Positions 21,674 through 32,024 are shown, counted from the stretch's first letter. The stretch: 37,327 nt of DNA from Nemertoderma westbladi (GCA_032718475.1 JAUCBJ010004696.1:1-37327), one strand, 5' to 3'. Notes: generated by a model from the letters alone, not told the origin. Translations and numbers: made by a program.

Positions 21674-21678
21674 ATAAT
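21674..21678. repeat. Right target-site duplication of element 1 (ATAAT)
   Basis: Pairs with 4922-4926. It lies at the start of an ATA-rich stretch, so part of the match could be low-complexity. Confidence 0.7.
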
Positions 21679-21848
21679 AATACTTATATATATATTATAA
21701 GTGTATACCGGTATTCTAATATTATATATATAGCGTTACATTGAGTAATGGTATCGGTAATTAATTAATAGGCTTACAGTTGATACTGAATTACTAGACT
21801 TGCTTTAACTGTCGTTATAGTAGTAGGCATTCAACTGTGCAATCAAAC

Positions 21849-22487
21849 ATGGCTGACACAAAGCAAACTCTGTCAGATAGTCTCCTAGAAAGAACAGTCT
21901 GCAACTCAGACAGGAGTGCAGAACATCTGAGACCAAAGTCCAAGTCCCCTCCTACTGTAAGAAAGGTCATCTTTTCAGTAGTAGTATCAGACCCTAGGCT
22001 AGTCAATCACCGTAGGTCTATTATAGGCACTCGGGCTCAAGTCAAGAGGGACCAAGAGGCAGCTGTTAAACAGCAGTACCAGCAACACCCGAACCGAGAA
22101 CTTATTTCTCAGCGGTCCGACAACTACAGTAGTTCAGACACTGTAGAGTCTACATCCGAGATCGGAGCAAGGATGGCAGAAGTGGTTTATCCGGATCCAC
22201 TTCTAATTCATCCTGGTGCTGTACTCACTAGAGTATTGATCGCTGTGGAAGAACATCAAATCGATTGGGCAAGAAGTAAGCGATCTACCAAGGACAGTTA
22301 TGCGGGATACACAATGGAGGAACTGAAGTCTATTGTTGAGACACAATGGAACTTCCCCAGACCTGGACTCCTGTTTAACTTATTGGAAGCTGCCTGGGAG
22401 GACTTATATAGTGTGACGGGATCCCAGTTTATCCGGTTTTCAATCTACGCGTCCCCGCCGTGTGTGAAAGGTGAAAGAGTTTATTGA
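21849..22487 (+). CDS. Orphan ORF, unknown product
   Basis: This is a 213-codon frame from an ATG in good context (AAACATGGC). An in-frame start 12 nt upstream is a weaker choice. I recognise no domain. The protein is polar and Ser/Gln/Arg-rich in its first 110 residues (VKQQYQQHPNRE). A more hydrophobic, Trp-containing second half follows, with LLFNLLEAAWEDLYSV near residues 175-190. It has no signal peptide. It lies 170 bp beyond the insertion point of element 1 and in the opposite orientation to element 3. It may be a host exon or the start of an unknown mobile-element protein. It could also be a chance frame. Confidence 0.35.
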   Translation: MADTKQTLSDSLLERTVCNSDRSAEHLRPKSKSPPTVRKVIFSVVVSDPRLVNHRRSIIGTRAQVKRDQEAAVKQQYQQHPNRELISQRSDNYSSSDTVESTSEIGARMAEVVYPDPLLIHPGAVLTRVLIAVEEHQIDWARSKRSTKDSYAGYTMEELKSIVETQWNFPRPGLLFNLLEAAWEDLYSVTGSQFIRFSIYASPPCVKGERVY

Positions 22488-22717
22488 TCGTTGTATGTAG
22501 TTCTCCGGGTAAAATAGTATAGATATAAATATAGATGACACAGAATTTATAATATGATGTTGATAGTAAACGGAAGACGGGTGACGGTGATTAAAGTCCC
22601 GGTACTTCCCTAGCTAAACTAACATAACTATACACTGACTAAATGACACACTGACTAAATGATACACTGACTAAATGATTGCTGTACTGATAATATATAT
22701 ATTGCACGGATGGCCGT
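22488..22717. repeat. Spacer with short tandem repeat
   Basis: Three copies of a 16-bp unit CACTGACTAAATGATA lie near 22634-22680. CGGAAGACGGGTGA at 22571 shares only the first half of the dispersed motif and is not counted. Nothing else is recognised. Confidence 0.5.
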
Positions 22718-22974
22718 TGTTACATTACTCAGCCGGTGCCTTCCCCCCATTGGCTAATAACCCTGTTGTCGCCCTTTCACCTCCCCTGAAGTGCTTCCCT
22801 TTGCCCCTGCTATTCTCTCTCTCTCAGGGGTGTAACCCCTGACCTCTATTGTGCGTATGTTTCTCCCTCCCACTTTGTTGGGGTGACACGAGGTTGATTG
22901 ATCACACTCGTGTTCCCCAATATTTCCTAAAACCTCACTTTATGGGTTGGTTAGCGGAATTGGATAAGCTAACA
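22718..22974 (-). repeat. Short LTR of element 3
   Basis: On the minus strand it begins TGTTAGC at 22974 and ends GTAACA at 22718. This gives the TGTTA...TAACA inverted ends common in LTRs, with a G-rich tract (GGGGGGGGAG) just before its start. No second copy lies in the window, so the limits rest on the ends alone. Confidence 0.6.
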
Positions 22975-22983
22975 CTCCCCCCC

Positions 22984-23012
22984 ATGCTATCTTCCCGGTG
23001 AGAAGATAGCAT
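22984..23012. other. Perfect 11-bp hairpin beside the purine tract of element 3
   Basis: ATGCTATCTTC (22984-22994) and GAAGATAGCAT (23002-23012) are exact complements around a 7-nt loop. The hairpin lies directly upstream of the purine tract and LTR on the minus strand. Confidence 0.8.
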
Positions 23013-24676
23013 CCACCTCTAGTGCGCTACAATTCCGCTGGATCCCAATCTAGTATCGGGTGTGGGGTGGGTCTATATTCTTGGAGTCGTCTTTCCAGGC
23101 TGCTCCCTATGGGTATGATAATGCTACCCCATCTTGGTACAACTCTAGCTATCTTGTACCAAGACATGTGGCGTCCTGTGTTGGGCCGATCGTGCGCTTC
23201 TCTCACACAATTTTTGTTTCCCCAACACTTTTGCCCTAACTCTCCTCCACACTCACCCTAACTCTCACACTCTCGGACCTCCTCGTCCCTCACTCCGCCT
23301 CTTACTTCTCCCCCCCCCCACACTTGAATTGCGCCCACACTCACTTCACACTCCGAACTCCACGCTCTATTACTCATATCTCGCCCTATCTACCCTCTCA
23401 TTCCTGACGAGCCTCACCCCCCTTTTTGTGCCATCGCACTCAAGAAGTATGATGTCGTCAGCGTCTCATCCGTGACTTACAGTACCATGGTCGATTAGAC
23501 CCCAGTCCCAGTAGCTAATTGGAAAAGGTTGTGCTTGACTACGGTACGTACTTTATAATATACATACATGGTTCACTTATATAATTATTATAAGGCTATT
23601 ATTATCATATATTATATTACATGCTCATCTACATAACGCGCCTCATTCTCTCTCGGCCTTTCTCCCCTGGCGACTTCTTCCAGTCGCTTCTCCCCAAATC
23701 TATCCACTTCCAGCCTCCCCCATGTGATGTCTATCCACCTCCCTGTCTACTAGATGCCGGCCGTTGTATTACACCGACTCGCCCTTCAGCCCCAGGTGGT
23801 CTAGCAGACCTTCGAAGGCCATCTTGAAGGCTCTTCTGTAGTTTGGAGGTGATTCTAATATCCTTAATTTTTATTTTTAAATTTTGTGCTATTAACCCTA
23901 CCTACCTTTCTGGCTGCTATTTCTATGATATATTGTGCTCTCTTATCTCTTACTATATACTATATTTTATATCCCCCTATCACTAATCCTTACTACTAAC
24001 GGTACTCTATGCACCCTCTTACTAAATAGTTCTATAACTAACTACTACTCTTTTTAGCCAGTACTACGTACTCTCTTACTAACTTCCAACTCTACTCTTA
24101 CTAACCGGTACTACGTACCCTCTCACTAACTCCTCTAACTCCACTCTTACTAACTAACGGTACTACATACCCTCTTACTAACTCCTCTAACTCCACTCTT
24201 ACTAACTAACGGTTCTACATACCCTCTTACTAACCTCTAACTCTCTCTACTAACTAACGGTACTACGTACCCTCTTACTAACTCCTCTAACTCTCTCTAC
24301 TAACTAACGGTACTATGTACCCTCTTACTAACTCTAACTAACTAATGGTACTACGTACCCTCTTACTAACTCTTACTAACTAACGGTACTACGTACCCTC
24401 TTACTAACTCTAACTAACTAACGGTACTACGTACCCTCTTACTAACTCTAACTAACTAACGGTACTATGTACCCTCTTACTAACTTCTCTAACACTCCTA
24501 ACTAACGGTACTACGTACCCTCTTACTAACTAACTTCTACCTACTTACTGCATACTTATTATGTACTATTATTTTTATTTTTATTTTCTTTATTTTTTGT
24601 GGGAGGGGCGTCTCACCCTCAATCCCACCCCCCTCAGTCCAAAACTTGGACGACTAAACTCCTCTCTCACTCTGCT
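23013..24676 (-). other. 3' non-coding region of element 3
   Basis: I see no gene on either strand. On the plus strand the sequence is C/T-rich, with a GT-palindrome minisatellite at 23990-24545. A second purine tract on the minus strand near 24630 (GAGGGGGGTGGG) follows the integrase and could be an older boundary. Confidence 0.5.
23990..24545. repeat. Minisatellite with GGTACTACGTACC core, about 11 copies
   Basis: Units of about 38-50 bp carry GGTACTACGTACC, a palindrome with a 3-nt centre, followed by CTCTTACTAACT. Copies near the 24650 side are the most regular; those near 24000 are diverged. Variants ACATACC and ATGTACC occur. Confidence 0.85.
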
Positions 24677-25030
24677 CTAAGGTGCTCCCTCTAGTAGACA
24701 GCACTTCCCTACAGCCCTTCTGTAGGTCTTCCTGTCTTTCGCACCTATCTTGCCACCTATCCGTACTTCTACCGATCGGACTCTTCCGTCCTCATCGGAT
24801 TAAGTGCCTACAACTCTCGCCAACCGCCACTGGTTGTTGATGATAGTATCATCCGTGACGATCACGAAATCACCCTCCCTTAACTCTCTGTTCGTCTTCC
24901 TCCACTTGCTTCTTCTGTGGAGCGTGGGTAGGTATTCCTCAACCCACCTCCTCCAATACTCTGCGCTTATTGCCTTAGCAACTTTCCAACTCTGGCGGGA
25001 GTGTATGTCATCTGGGTCTATACCCCGCAT
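24677..25030 (-). pseudogene. BEL/Pao integrase C-terminus, truncated
   Basis: The minus-strand frame encodes a DUF5641-like segment, with SWKVAKAISAEYWRRW, EYLPTLHRRSKW, LREGDFVIV and QWRLARVV. An in-frame TAA at 24800-24802 interrupts it. The frame then continues through DEDGRVRSVEVR and GKCCLLEG to a stop at 24677-24679, which fits the usual end of BEL/Pao Pol. The catalytic core is missing because the fragment is cut at about 25030. Confidence 0.8.
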
Positions 25031-25039
25031 ATCGATACC

Positions 25040-25196
25040 ATTCTATTGGATATCCCACGATCAAACCGAACCTAAGGAGATGACACCCGAGCTCTTCGAT
25101 AGTATCACCTTTGCTCAGCGTTTGTCGCAGAGACTACAGATACCTCATGTTGAGATGATGCGAGAACCGAGTCAGCTGAGTTGCGTAAAACAATAG
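25040..25196 (+). pseudogene. Coding remnant upstream of the exonuclease-like domain
   Basis: An open stretch encodes a polar segment (TPELFDSITFAQRLSQRL) and ends at TAG 25194-25196. The next frame begins in the overlap, so a one-base shift near 25175-25190 probably separates it from the exonuclease-like ORF. Its upstream end is the junction with element 3. Function unknown. Confidence 0.45.
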
Positions 25197-26293
25197 TTCA
25201 AAAAATCGTACGCAACGTGCCTCCACATATTACGGACTTTAAGGAAGTGGATCGCGCGGGGACGAATATCGCACCTTGTATCTTGCGAGGATATCTGACG
25301 AAAACGATTCGATTATGGATCGGAGTTGGAACGTTTGAGACCTACACCGATATCGCGACCAATTGGACCAGTAAACCTATTAGTTTTGATGATGAAAAGT
25401 CAATTGGGAGAATTTGGAACCCTACCGATGATTTACTCGACGATTGGGACGTGACTAGCCGATCTCTAAAGGAGAATGGTTATATGTTTTACGACAATGA
25501 AGGAGGAAGCCATCAGCAAAGCCTCACTTCGAAAACTATACAGATTAGAGCACCAGATGGCGTGTTACATGTCTTCAGCCGACAGAGGAGTGATAGAAAG
25601 ATGCCTATGCCGGAAGGAACGACGCAAAGACACGCGATGATAAAACAGATAGTTAAATCCATGGACCTGGCTTGTAGCATAGAAGCTAGGATTTTGCCAA
25701 AGGCCGTGCGAGATGTTGTGTTGGACAAGAGCATCGTCAAGATCGGATCCGGTGTACGGGATGACCTTATTAGCGATTTTGCGGGAATGCCCACGGAAGA
25801 GGATCGATTGCCTATGCCATATGTGGATACTAGACCATTGTTGCTTTGGGCTATTGAGCAAGGATATTTTAGGGAGTATAACACGCTAAAAACTGGGACG
25901 GGTTATATATCATATCTAATGTTCAGTTGGAATCATAAGGAGAGTAAGAGGAGCAAATACACGGACGTATACGGAGAGGGAGATACCCCCGGCGTAAACG
26001 AGTTCGAGTCACAGTTGAAGTGGCGAGGTTGCGTGTATTGGGCGATTACTTCACCTCCACAAATAATCTTGCAATACTATTTAGCGATAGAATCTTCAGT
26101 CAACATTTCTTTCATCGCAGATGTAGTATCTAGAACCCTAAAGCGACATCCGTTATGTCTCGGTGACGGATATACCTTTTACGACGGAGGAAGGACGCAT
26201 ACTGATGTATTCCGACGATTTCTCCAACCCTTTTATAACACTGATGCGCACTGCGAAGTTTTCACGCGAGCGGGACTTAGCTTTTTTTTTTAG
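25181..26293 (+). CDS. DEDD-type 3'-5' exonuclease-like domain of element 2 ORF3
   Basis: This is a 370-codon open segment; its first codon is not a true start. It shows the order of the RNase D/WRN-type exonuclease fold. Exo I is FYDNEGG (Asp 105, Glu 107), followed by KTIQIRAPDGVLHVF. Exo II is IVKIGSGVRDDL (Asp 194), then PYVDTRPLL (Asp 216). In the Exo III position YWAIT (Tyr 286) has Thr 290 where Asp is expected, so activity may be lost or the fold may be divergent. The final 70 residues (DGYTFYDGGR) align with the end of the first ORF3 part in element 1 (DGMHLYRR), linking it to the zinc-knuckle gene. A T10 run at 26281-26290 breaks the frame before 26342. The fold call is mine, made without a profile search. 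Confidence 0.65.
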   Translation: MRKTIVQKIVRNVPPHITDFKEVDRAGTNIAPCILRGYLTKTIRLWIGVGTFETYTDIATNWTSKPISFDDEKSIGRIWNPTDDLLDDWDVTSRSLKENGYMFYDNEGGSHQQSLTSKTIQIRAPDGVLHVFSRQRSDRKMPMPEGTTQRHAMIKQIVKSMDLACSIEARILPKAVRDVVLDKSIVKIGSGVRDDLISDFAGMPTEEDRLPMPYVDTRPLLLWAIEQGYFREYNTLKTGTGYISYLMFSWNHKESKRSKYTDVYGEGDTPGVNEFESQLKWRGCVYWAITSPPQIILQYYLAIESSVNISFIADVVSRTLKRHPLCLGDGYTFYDGGRTHTDVFRRFLQPFYNTDAHCEVFTRAGLSFFF

Positions 26294-26341
26294 CGGGACG
26301 TCTATCTCACTCACGCGGGAAGCCTAGTCGACAGACCGTCG

Positions 26342-27841
26342 ATGTTAACGTTAGTACCCTATGACGGGGAACGCCACGCGGAATTCAAAGGCCCGGAAGG
26401 ATCCTGGAAGGCACGCGAGCCTACCGCCCATCATGACGATGTGGATCCGACCGAGTTTGCGATGATAGACGAACCGTTGCGGCAACTCATAGAGATAGAG
26501 GAGAACCTTCCGAGGAAGACGCGAACTGAGATACGCGAGTTGTGGAAAAGCGATGCCATGGTTTGTGTACAACCTACGGAGACGAACATACCGAGTGACC
26601 CGGATGATGAGAATTATCACGTGGACGGTAGCGCTCGCCCCATTGGAGATCTCATCTATGAGCGAGTTTGGTACCCTGCCAAAACTATTTGTGGCAGATG
26701 CGGGGCAACTGGCCACCACGCAAAGAAATGCGGAGCAAAGCACATATCTCTACCGGAGTTGGTATGTAACTGGTGCGGGGATCAACGTTCGCACACTTTC
26801 TACACTTGCTGGCGTTTCGTTTGCTGGCACGTATTGTAATATTAAGGGCCATAGGGCATCCGAATGTCAACTTAGAGACGTTCCCTATGAGCACATGTCA
26901 GTTAAAATCGTTCGACAGCTATTCGACCATTGGGAGGATCTAGCAGACAAGCATGTATCGACGCAGCAACGCCGTTTCCCTATGAGAGCACATTTGGGAT
27001 TTTGGGCCGTAAACCCTCTCATAATGTCGAAGGAAGGATACGTATCGGCTATGCCTCAGTATGATGAATTGTTGGAGGTGCTGGATATATTGCCTTTGGA
27101 TAGCGGATTTAAGGTTGTGCGGGACTACTTTCTGTAGGTACACCCCGACAACAAGAATACTTGGAACTTTCAAACTGTGGTGAACAAGATTACCGCCGGG
27201 GAATTCGACAAATTGCGAGTTGAACAGCGGAATCGAGGAGCCTAGCATTCGATAGCTTGGGCATACCGGAGCGCATTTTATCCCAAACGCGTAACCTCGT
27301 GTATTCTAGACAAGACCGATGTTTTGCGTGAGACTGGCTTCAAGGCCACGCCGTTAGCAGAGAAGACTCGTCACCCACAGGATGATCAGCAATTTCGTAT
27401 ACTCAAAGCCCAAAAGGCCGGACAAGAGATAAAGAAGGTAGTAAATGTCGCCGAGAGGATGACATCGAAATCGCAAATCCGGATGACTCGGGGCACGGTT
27501 TCCCTTGCTAGAGAACCACGCGGAGGGACAGGTTACGCTTTGCCGGAACCCATTAGGATTCAAACTACGTCAGAGAGCGAGGTGTCAGCGGACGGAACAG
27601 TCCCACCTTTTCGACTTCCTCCCAGCGTTGTAGAGACTTGATCCGATGTTAAGTCAACGATTGGAATCGGACGAGGATTTAGAGGATTGAGCGCACGACG
27701 GATGTGCGAAACTCCCGTGTCCCATTTCCTAGCGTTTTGGAACCACCGACAACTCGACGCCAAAGTCCGAGCCCAGTTCGACCTCGACCACCACCCAATC
27801 GCACTAGAGAACGTGGACGAGCCCGCTCAGCGAAGGAATAG
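26342..27841 (+). pseudogene. ORF3 zinc-knuckle part of element 2, decayed
   Basis: Homologous to 17506-18965 of element 1. Two knuckles are intact (CGRCGATGHHAKKC and CNWCGDQRSHTFYTC). A small deletion and frameshift near 26812 removes the first Cys of the third, leaving YCNIKGHRASEC. Two TAG stops stand where element 1 has Gln and Trp codons (27135-27137, 27242-27244), and a TGA lies at 27639-27641. Another frameshift precedes the conserved basic end (RGRARSA), which stops at 27839-27841. Codons and motif order match element 1 throughout, so the gene is a family feature and not a chance frame. Confidence 0.8.
26406..26425 (+). repeat. Dispersed 20-nt motif, element 2 ORF3 copy
   Basis: 18 of 20 match (GGAAGGCACGCGAGCCTACC), read as KAREPT. 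Confidence 0.8.
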
Positions 27842-27855
27842 GAAAGCGAGAAGAA

Positions 27856-27875
27856 GGAAGGCTTGCGAGCCTACC
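27856..27875 (+). repeat. Dispersed 20-nt motif, element 2 3' UTR copy 1
   Basis: 19 of 20 match. GGCT and AGCC flank TGCG, giving a perfect 4-bp stem. It lies 15 nt after the ORF3 stop, like the copy at 18986 in element 1. Confidence 0.85.
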
Positions 27876-27879
27876 GATT

Positions 27880-27985
27880 TGGATATTTATATTTGGATAT
27901 TTTATTTGGATGTTATATTGGATATTTATATTGGATATTTTATTTGGATATTATATTTGGGTATTTATATTGGACATAATGTACG
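27880..27985. repeat. AT-rich tandem repeat, TTGGATATTTATA-like units
   Basis: About seven units of 12-18 bp built on TTGGATATTTTAT lie between the two motif copies of the element 2 3' UTR. Confidence 0.75.
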
Positions 27986-28016
27986 AATGTTGGGTTTGGA
28001 AGAGCGAGATAGAGAA

Positions 28017-28036
28017 GGAAGACTTGCGAGCCTACC
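28017..28036 (+). repeat. Dispersed 20-nt motif, element 2 3' UTR copy 2
   Basis: 20 of 20 match (GGAAGACTTGCGAGCCTACC). Confidence 0.85.
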
Positions 28037-28476
28037 GTTAGCAATTAGTGCTCAGGAGAAGATATCCAGACCAGCAGGACGCACTTTTCAGATTGTCAGG
28101 AGGACACTTTAAGACTCATTTGAAAGTTATTAGTGCCTTATGTTTATTTTATATTTGAACTGATTTAATTTAGTGAAAGTTTATTATGTATATTTACAAT
28201 ATATAAAGATTTATCAAAAGAGATTGAAATTATTTGTTTGATTTGTTCTAATTTGTTTTGATCTAATTTGTTTAATTTGCTTACCTTGATAACCGAAAGC
28301 CCCTTTTGTATTTTATGCACTAAAGTTAATTGGTAAATTTATATTATGTAATTTCCTGTTGAATTGCTACTGCTGTAAGCATAAAACTGCTGTGCTAATA
28401 CTGCTGTACTAATACTGCTGTACCTACAACTGAATACTGCTGTACTGATTATGCATACTGAAATCTTATGTAAATT

Positions 28477-30167
28477 ATGGCAGGGCGATGCGCAGACTGC
28501 GGCTTTACCCCGCCCGCCTAATCGCCTGCTCTCTCCACCTATGACGGCAGGGTCCTCTGCCCCAGCTGTTCGTTAAAACGAGGAAGTTCGCTGGCACCTG
28601 TTTCGGTGCCTTCCACCGGGTCCACCTTAACGGGTGAAGACGAGACGTCCATTGATCTGGATAATACTACTGGTATCGGCGAGGACTCTTTCCTTGGCGA
28701 AATTTGCAGTTCAAGTGGTGCTGTTATTTCTGGCGTTTCGCCGGATAATGGTCGACGACTTGTACGCAATGAGTTACTTAGCTTTATGCAATATGGTGTC
28801 TCCACTCTTGACAAACTCTCGCTGTGCTCCTTAATCACCAGCTTTTATACTCTAGACGAGATTGTAGTGGCAAAGAAACTTCTGTTCACTGAAGCCGAGA
28901 ATGCTGCTCTTCCGGATCGACCTCTACCTGCATGGATTGGTCGCATTGGTGCCAAAAAGAAGAAATCCCACGTCGAGGATATGTTTTCTCTCTTCCAGGA
29001 AAGTGCCTTTGCTGATGCCCCAGTGCGTCCTTGTTTTTTGCGCTAAACCCCTCCCGTTTACCGCCGATTGATCGTAACTCTGTTAGAGAAATGGTTAATT
29101 CTGAAAAACTTCAAGAGTTGCGTAAAATGATCTCTGATTTACAGTCTGCTGTTTCTTCTCACAGTGTAACCCTTAATAATGTGGTGCTTCACAAGGATAT
29201 CCATGGTTTAATCCGGGAAACATCAGCCACTGTTCCAGGTGGACTTGTGCGCCCAATCGACGCAAATATTCGGGATGATAACGATTTTGTTGTCTTAAAT
29301 CGTTTGGAGTCATCGCCACCCAACACGTCTACTACTAACTCCAGGGCTAACACCCCGGTGTACTTGCTTTCTGATGTTGCAACGCCCGCTGTAAGGTCTA
29401 CTGGCTGTGGGACATCTTCTACGATTTATACAGTTCCGGTTTCCCAAGCGGCGCTACCTGAGTTTCGAGAGTTTAACACGGAGACCTATGCGGACGTCAT
29501 TGGTAGTCTACCACCCGGAGGATACCCCCGTTGACCACAATCCGGCAGTTATATTCGACCATCTTCCGGGAGTCACACCCGACCCCCATCCGAAATTTCC
29601 ACCCGACCTCCTCCCGGGAGTTACCCGCGAGCCCCACCCGGGAGTTATCCGTGACCCCCACACAGGAGTTACCTGCGAGCCCCATCTGGGAGTTACCCGC
29701 GACCCCCACCCGGGAGCTATCCTCGATCATTGGTCCCGCAGGGCCCTGCTCATGGTTCAAATGTGGATCTTACCACTGAGTTCCAAAACGGTTCCGAGGA
29801 TGGTTACAAGGTTGTTACTCGACGGAGACGCACCCGCCGATTTGGTGTAGGATCGGGAAGCTTTCCGAATAGCTCGATAACGGTTGTACAGAGACCGAGA
29901 GTCCCTACTCGCATTTTCGCATCCCGGTTTGGACTCGCTACGACTTTGGATATGATCTCAAATTTTTTGCTTCGGGAGCATGAAATCTCAGTGGACTCAA
30001 TAATCGACAACCCTGATGTAAGTGAGTCTCGCACCTACACCTCGTTTATCATCACCTGCAGGTCGGAGGAGGATGTTCCTAGACCCTGCAAGTTGGCCGG
30101 AGGGTACCTTGGTGAAGAAATATTTCTCACCTTCAGGTTCAACAGCGGGTCGCATCAATGCTACTGA
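28477..30167 (+). pseudogene. LINE ORF1, multiply frameshifted
   Basis: The likely start is ATG 28477. The N-terminus has a CxxC...CxxC zinc-finger pattern (CADC and CPSC) interrupted by TAA at 28519-28521, probably from CAA. Frame changes occur near 29031-29046 (T6 run), between 29407 and 29534, and between 29730 and 29850. A 24-bp minisatellite lies at 29560-29720. The C-terminal part (FASRFGLATTLDMISNFLL) resembles the RNA-binding region of CR1/L2-type ORF1 proteins. Its TGA overlaps the ORF2 ATG by 10 nt. Confidence 0.65.
29560..29720. repeat. 24-bp minisatellite in LINE ORF1
   Basis: About six units of a 24-bp sequence like CGGGAGTTACCCGCGACCCC are repeated. The unit is a multiple of three, so copy number changes preserve frame; the frame seen nevertheless shifts around it. 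Confidence 0.85.
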
Positions 30168-32016
30168 AGTTCCGTCCCGAAATCCTGATGAATAATATTC
30201 ATAGCAAAGACCTTAAGTTGTGTTCGTATAATTGCTCTGGTCTTAATAATAATCGCCTGGTAATTGACAACTTATGCAATACTCATGATATTGTTTTCCT
30301 ACAGGAAACGTGGCTCTATCAGCAAGACCTATCTAACCTAAATAATATACATAACGATTTTTTTGGACTGGGAATTTCCTCAGTTGACCTATCCAATGGG
30401 CCCCCAGTGTTGGGCGGCCTCATGGGGGCCTTGCGGTTCTCTTTAGGAAAAAACTGTCTTCTTGCATTAAATTAATTAATACTAATAATAACCGTATACT
30501 AGGATGTATAATTAATGATAAATTACCTAATTCTACCATTTTTCTAAACATTTATTTTCCGTGTGACAGCTATGATAATCCTGACTTATTTGACGATCTA
30601 TTGGGCCAATGTGAAGCCATTGTTTCTGAATTCCCTAGTAGTCGTTCTTGTATATTAGGGGATTTTAACGCTGACCCTGGTCGCAACTTTGGAGCTAAAC
30701 TTAAAAGTTTCTGTGTAGACGCAGAGTTAACATTGGTAGACCTTGATCTATTGCCTTGTAATTCTTTCAGTTTCATAAGTAACGTTCATGATACTGTGTC
30801 TTGGCTTGACCATATTTTATCCTCTAAAGATTTTTATAGTAATATAGTAAGTGTTAACCTACTGTATAGTTTAGTGGGTGATGGCCATGTGCCACTATCC
30901 ATCTCCTGTCAATTATATCCTACAATTGAATATGACTCAGTGCTTCCTGGTGCATCTGTACATAGGGCTAATTGGGCTAAGGCGACGCCTGAAAATCTCC
31001 GAAGTTATTCCAATAATGTAAACAATTTGCTATGTAACTTAGATCTCCCTGAGGAGGCTATTTATTGTTGTGATGCGCACTGTTGTAACCGTGACCACAA
31101 TGCTTCCCTCGTTAAATGCTACTCTAATGTTGTAAATGCTCTACAAAATGCGAACCGATCTAATATTCCCTCTAACAAAGCTGGAGTGCATAAAAACCCT
31201 CCTATTCCAGGTTGGAATGATCTTGTAAAAGAAAAACGCTCTGCCTCTCTAGAAGCCTTCCATATATGGCGAGAAAACGGTCGCCCGCGTTCCGGAATTA
31301 TCTGGGAAGTTAAAAGGAAAACCTCTGCCCAATATAAACTTGCTCTTAGGAATTGTAGAAAGCAAGAATCTACTTTACAGAATGATAAACTCGCTAAGTC
31401 GTTTCTTGGTTCTTCTAAAGATTTTTGGTGCAATGTCAAGGCACATAATAATTCAAAATTACCGCGTGCTAGTAATGTTGGCGGGGCTCACTCCGAAGCT
31501 GAGATCTCTGACCTGTTTGGTAGGAAATACAGCGATATTTTTAACTCTGTATCTGCGGATCCTATTGATATTTCATTTCTAAATAATACCTTTACCTCTT
31601 GGGATGGGTCCGATAGGCCGCATATAAGTGCGGCGAATGTGACCAATGCAATTAAGGACGTTGAGCCTGGAAAGGGAGCTGGCCCCGACGGTATAAGTCC
31701 CGAATCTCTGAAATTTGCAGGAAATCGCCTCCCTGTTATATTATGCCTCTTGTTTAATAGCTTCCTCACCCATGGCTTCCTGCCTCAGTCATTAATATCC
31801 TGTAACCTGATCCCAGTTGTGAAAAACAAGAACTGCTCGTTGTCCGATGATAACAACTACAGGCCTATTGCAACTGCTTCATCACTGTCTAAAGTTCTAG
31901 AACACTGTTTACTCCCCCACATTAAATCACACGTTAACCTAACTAGCAATCAATTTGGTTTTCAAACAAACCTAGGCACTGAAACTTGTGTCTTTGCCCT
32001 TAAGGAATCAGTTCAT

Positions 32017-32024
32017 ATGTACGT
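32017..32024. repeat. Left target duplication ATGTACGT of foldback element
   Basis: The 8-bp copy pairs with 33439-33446. Eight bases are typical of hAT transposons, and the central TA fits the nnnTAnnn pattern of the Buster group. Confidence 0.9.

Larger units (their letters stand above)
22718..25030 (-). mobile_element. Element 3: 3' part of a second BEL/Pao element
   Basis: Read on the minus strand, this fragment runs from an integrase C-terminus (25030 down to 24677) through a 1.7-kb 3' region with a minisatellite. It ends at a purine tract and a 257-bp LTR. The 5' part is missing; the break lies near 25030, where element 2 coding sequence in the opposite orientation begins. Its LTR is unrelated to those of elements 1 and 2. 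Confidence 0.75.
27842..28469 (+). other. 3' UTR of element 2, first part
   Basis: This non-coding region holds dispersed motifs at 27856 and 28017, a GGATATTTATATT-like tandem repeat (27880-27985) and short TACTGCTGTA repeats (28390-28450). The LINE begins at about 28470. Confidence 0.6.

Noticed and set aside
23990-24545. CRISPR-like array
   Set aside because: Unit lengths and spacers are irregular, spacers are not unique, and the context is a eukaryotic retroelement.
24800-25030. Minus-strand frame as an independent small gene
   Set aside because: It is the C-terminus of a BEL/Pao integrase continuing past an internal stop.
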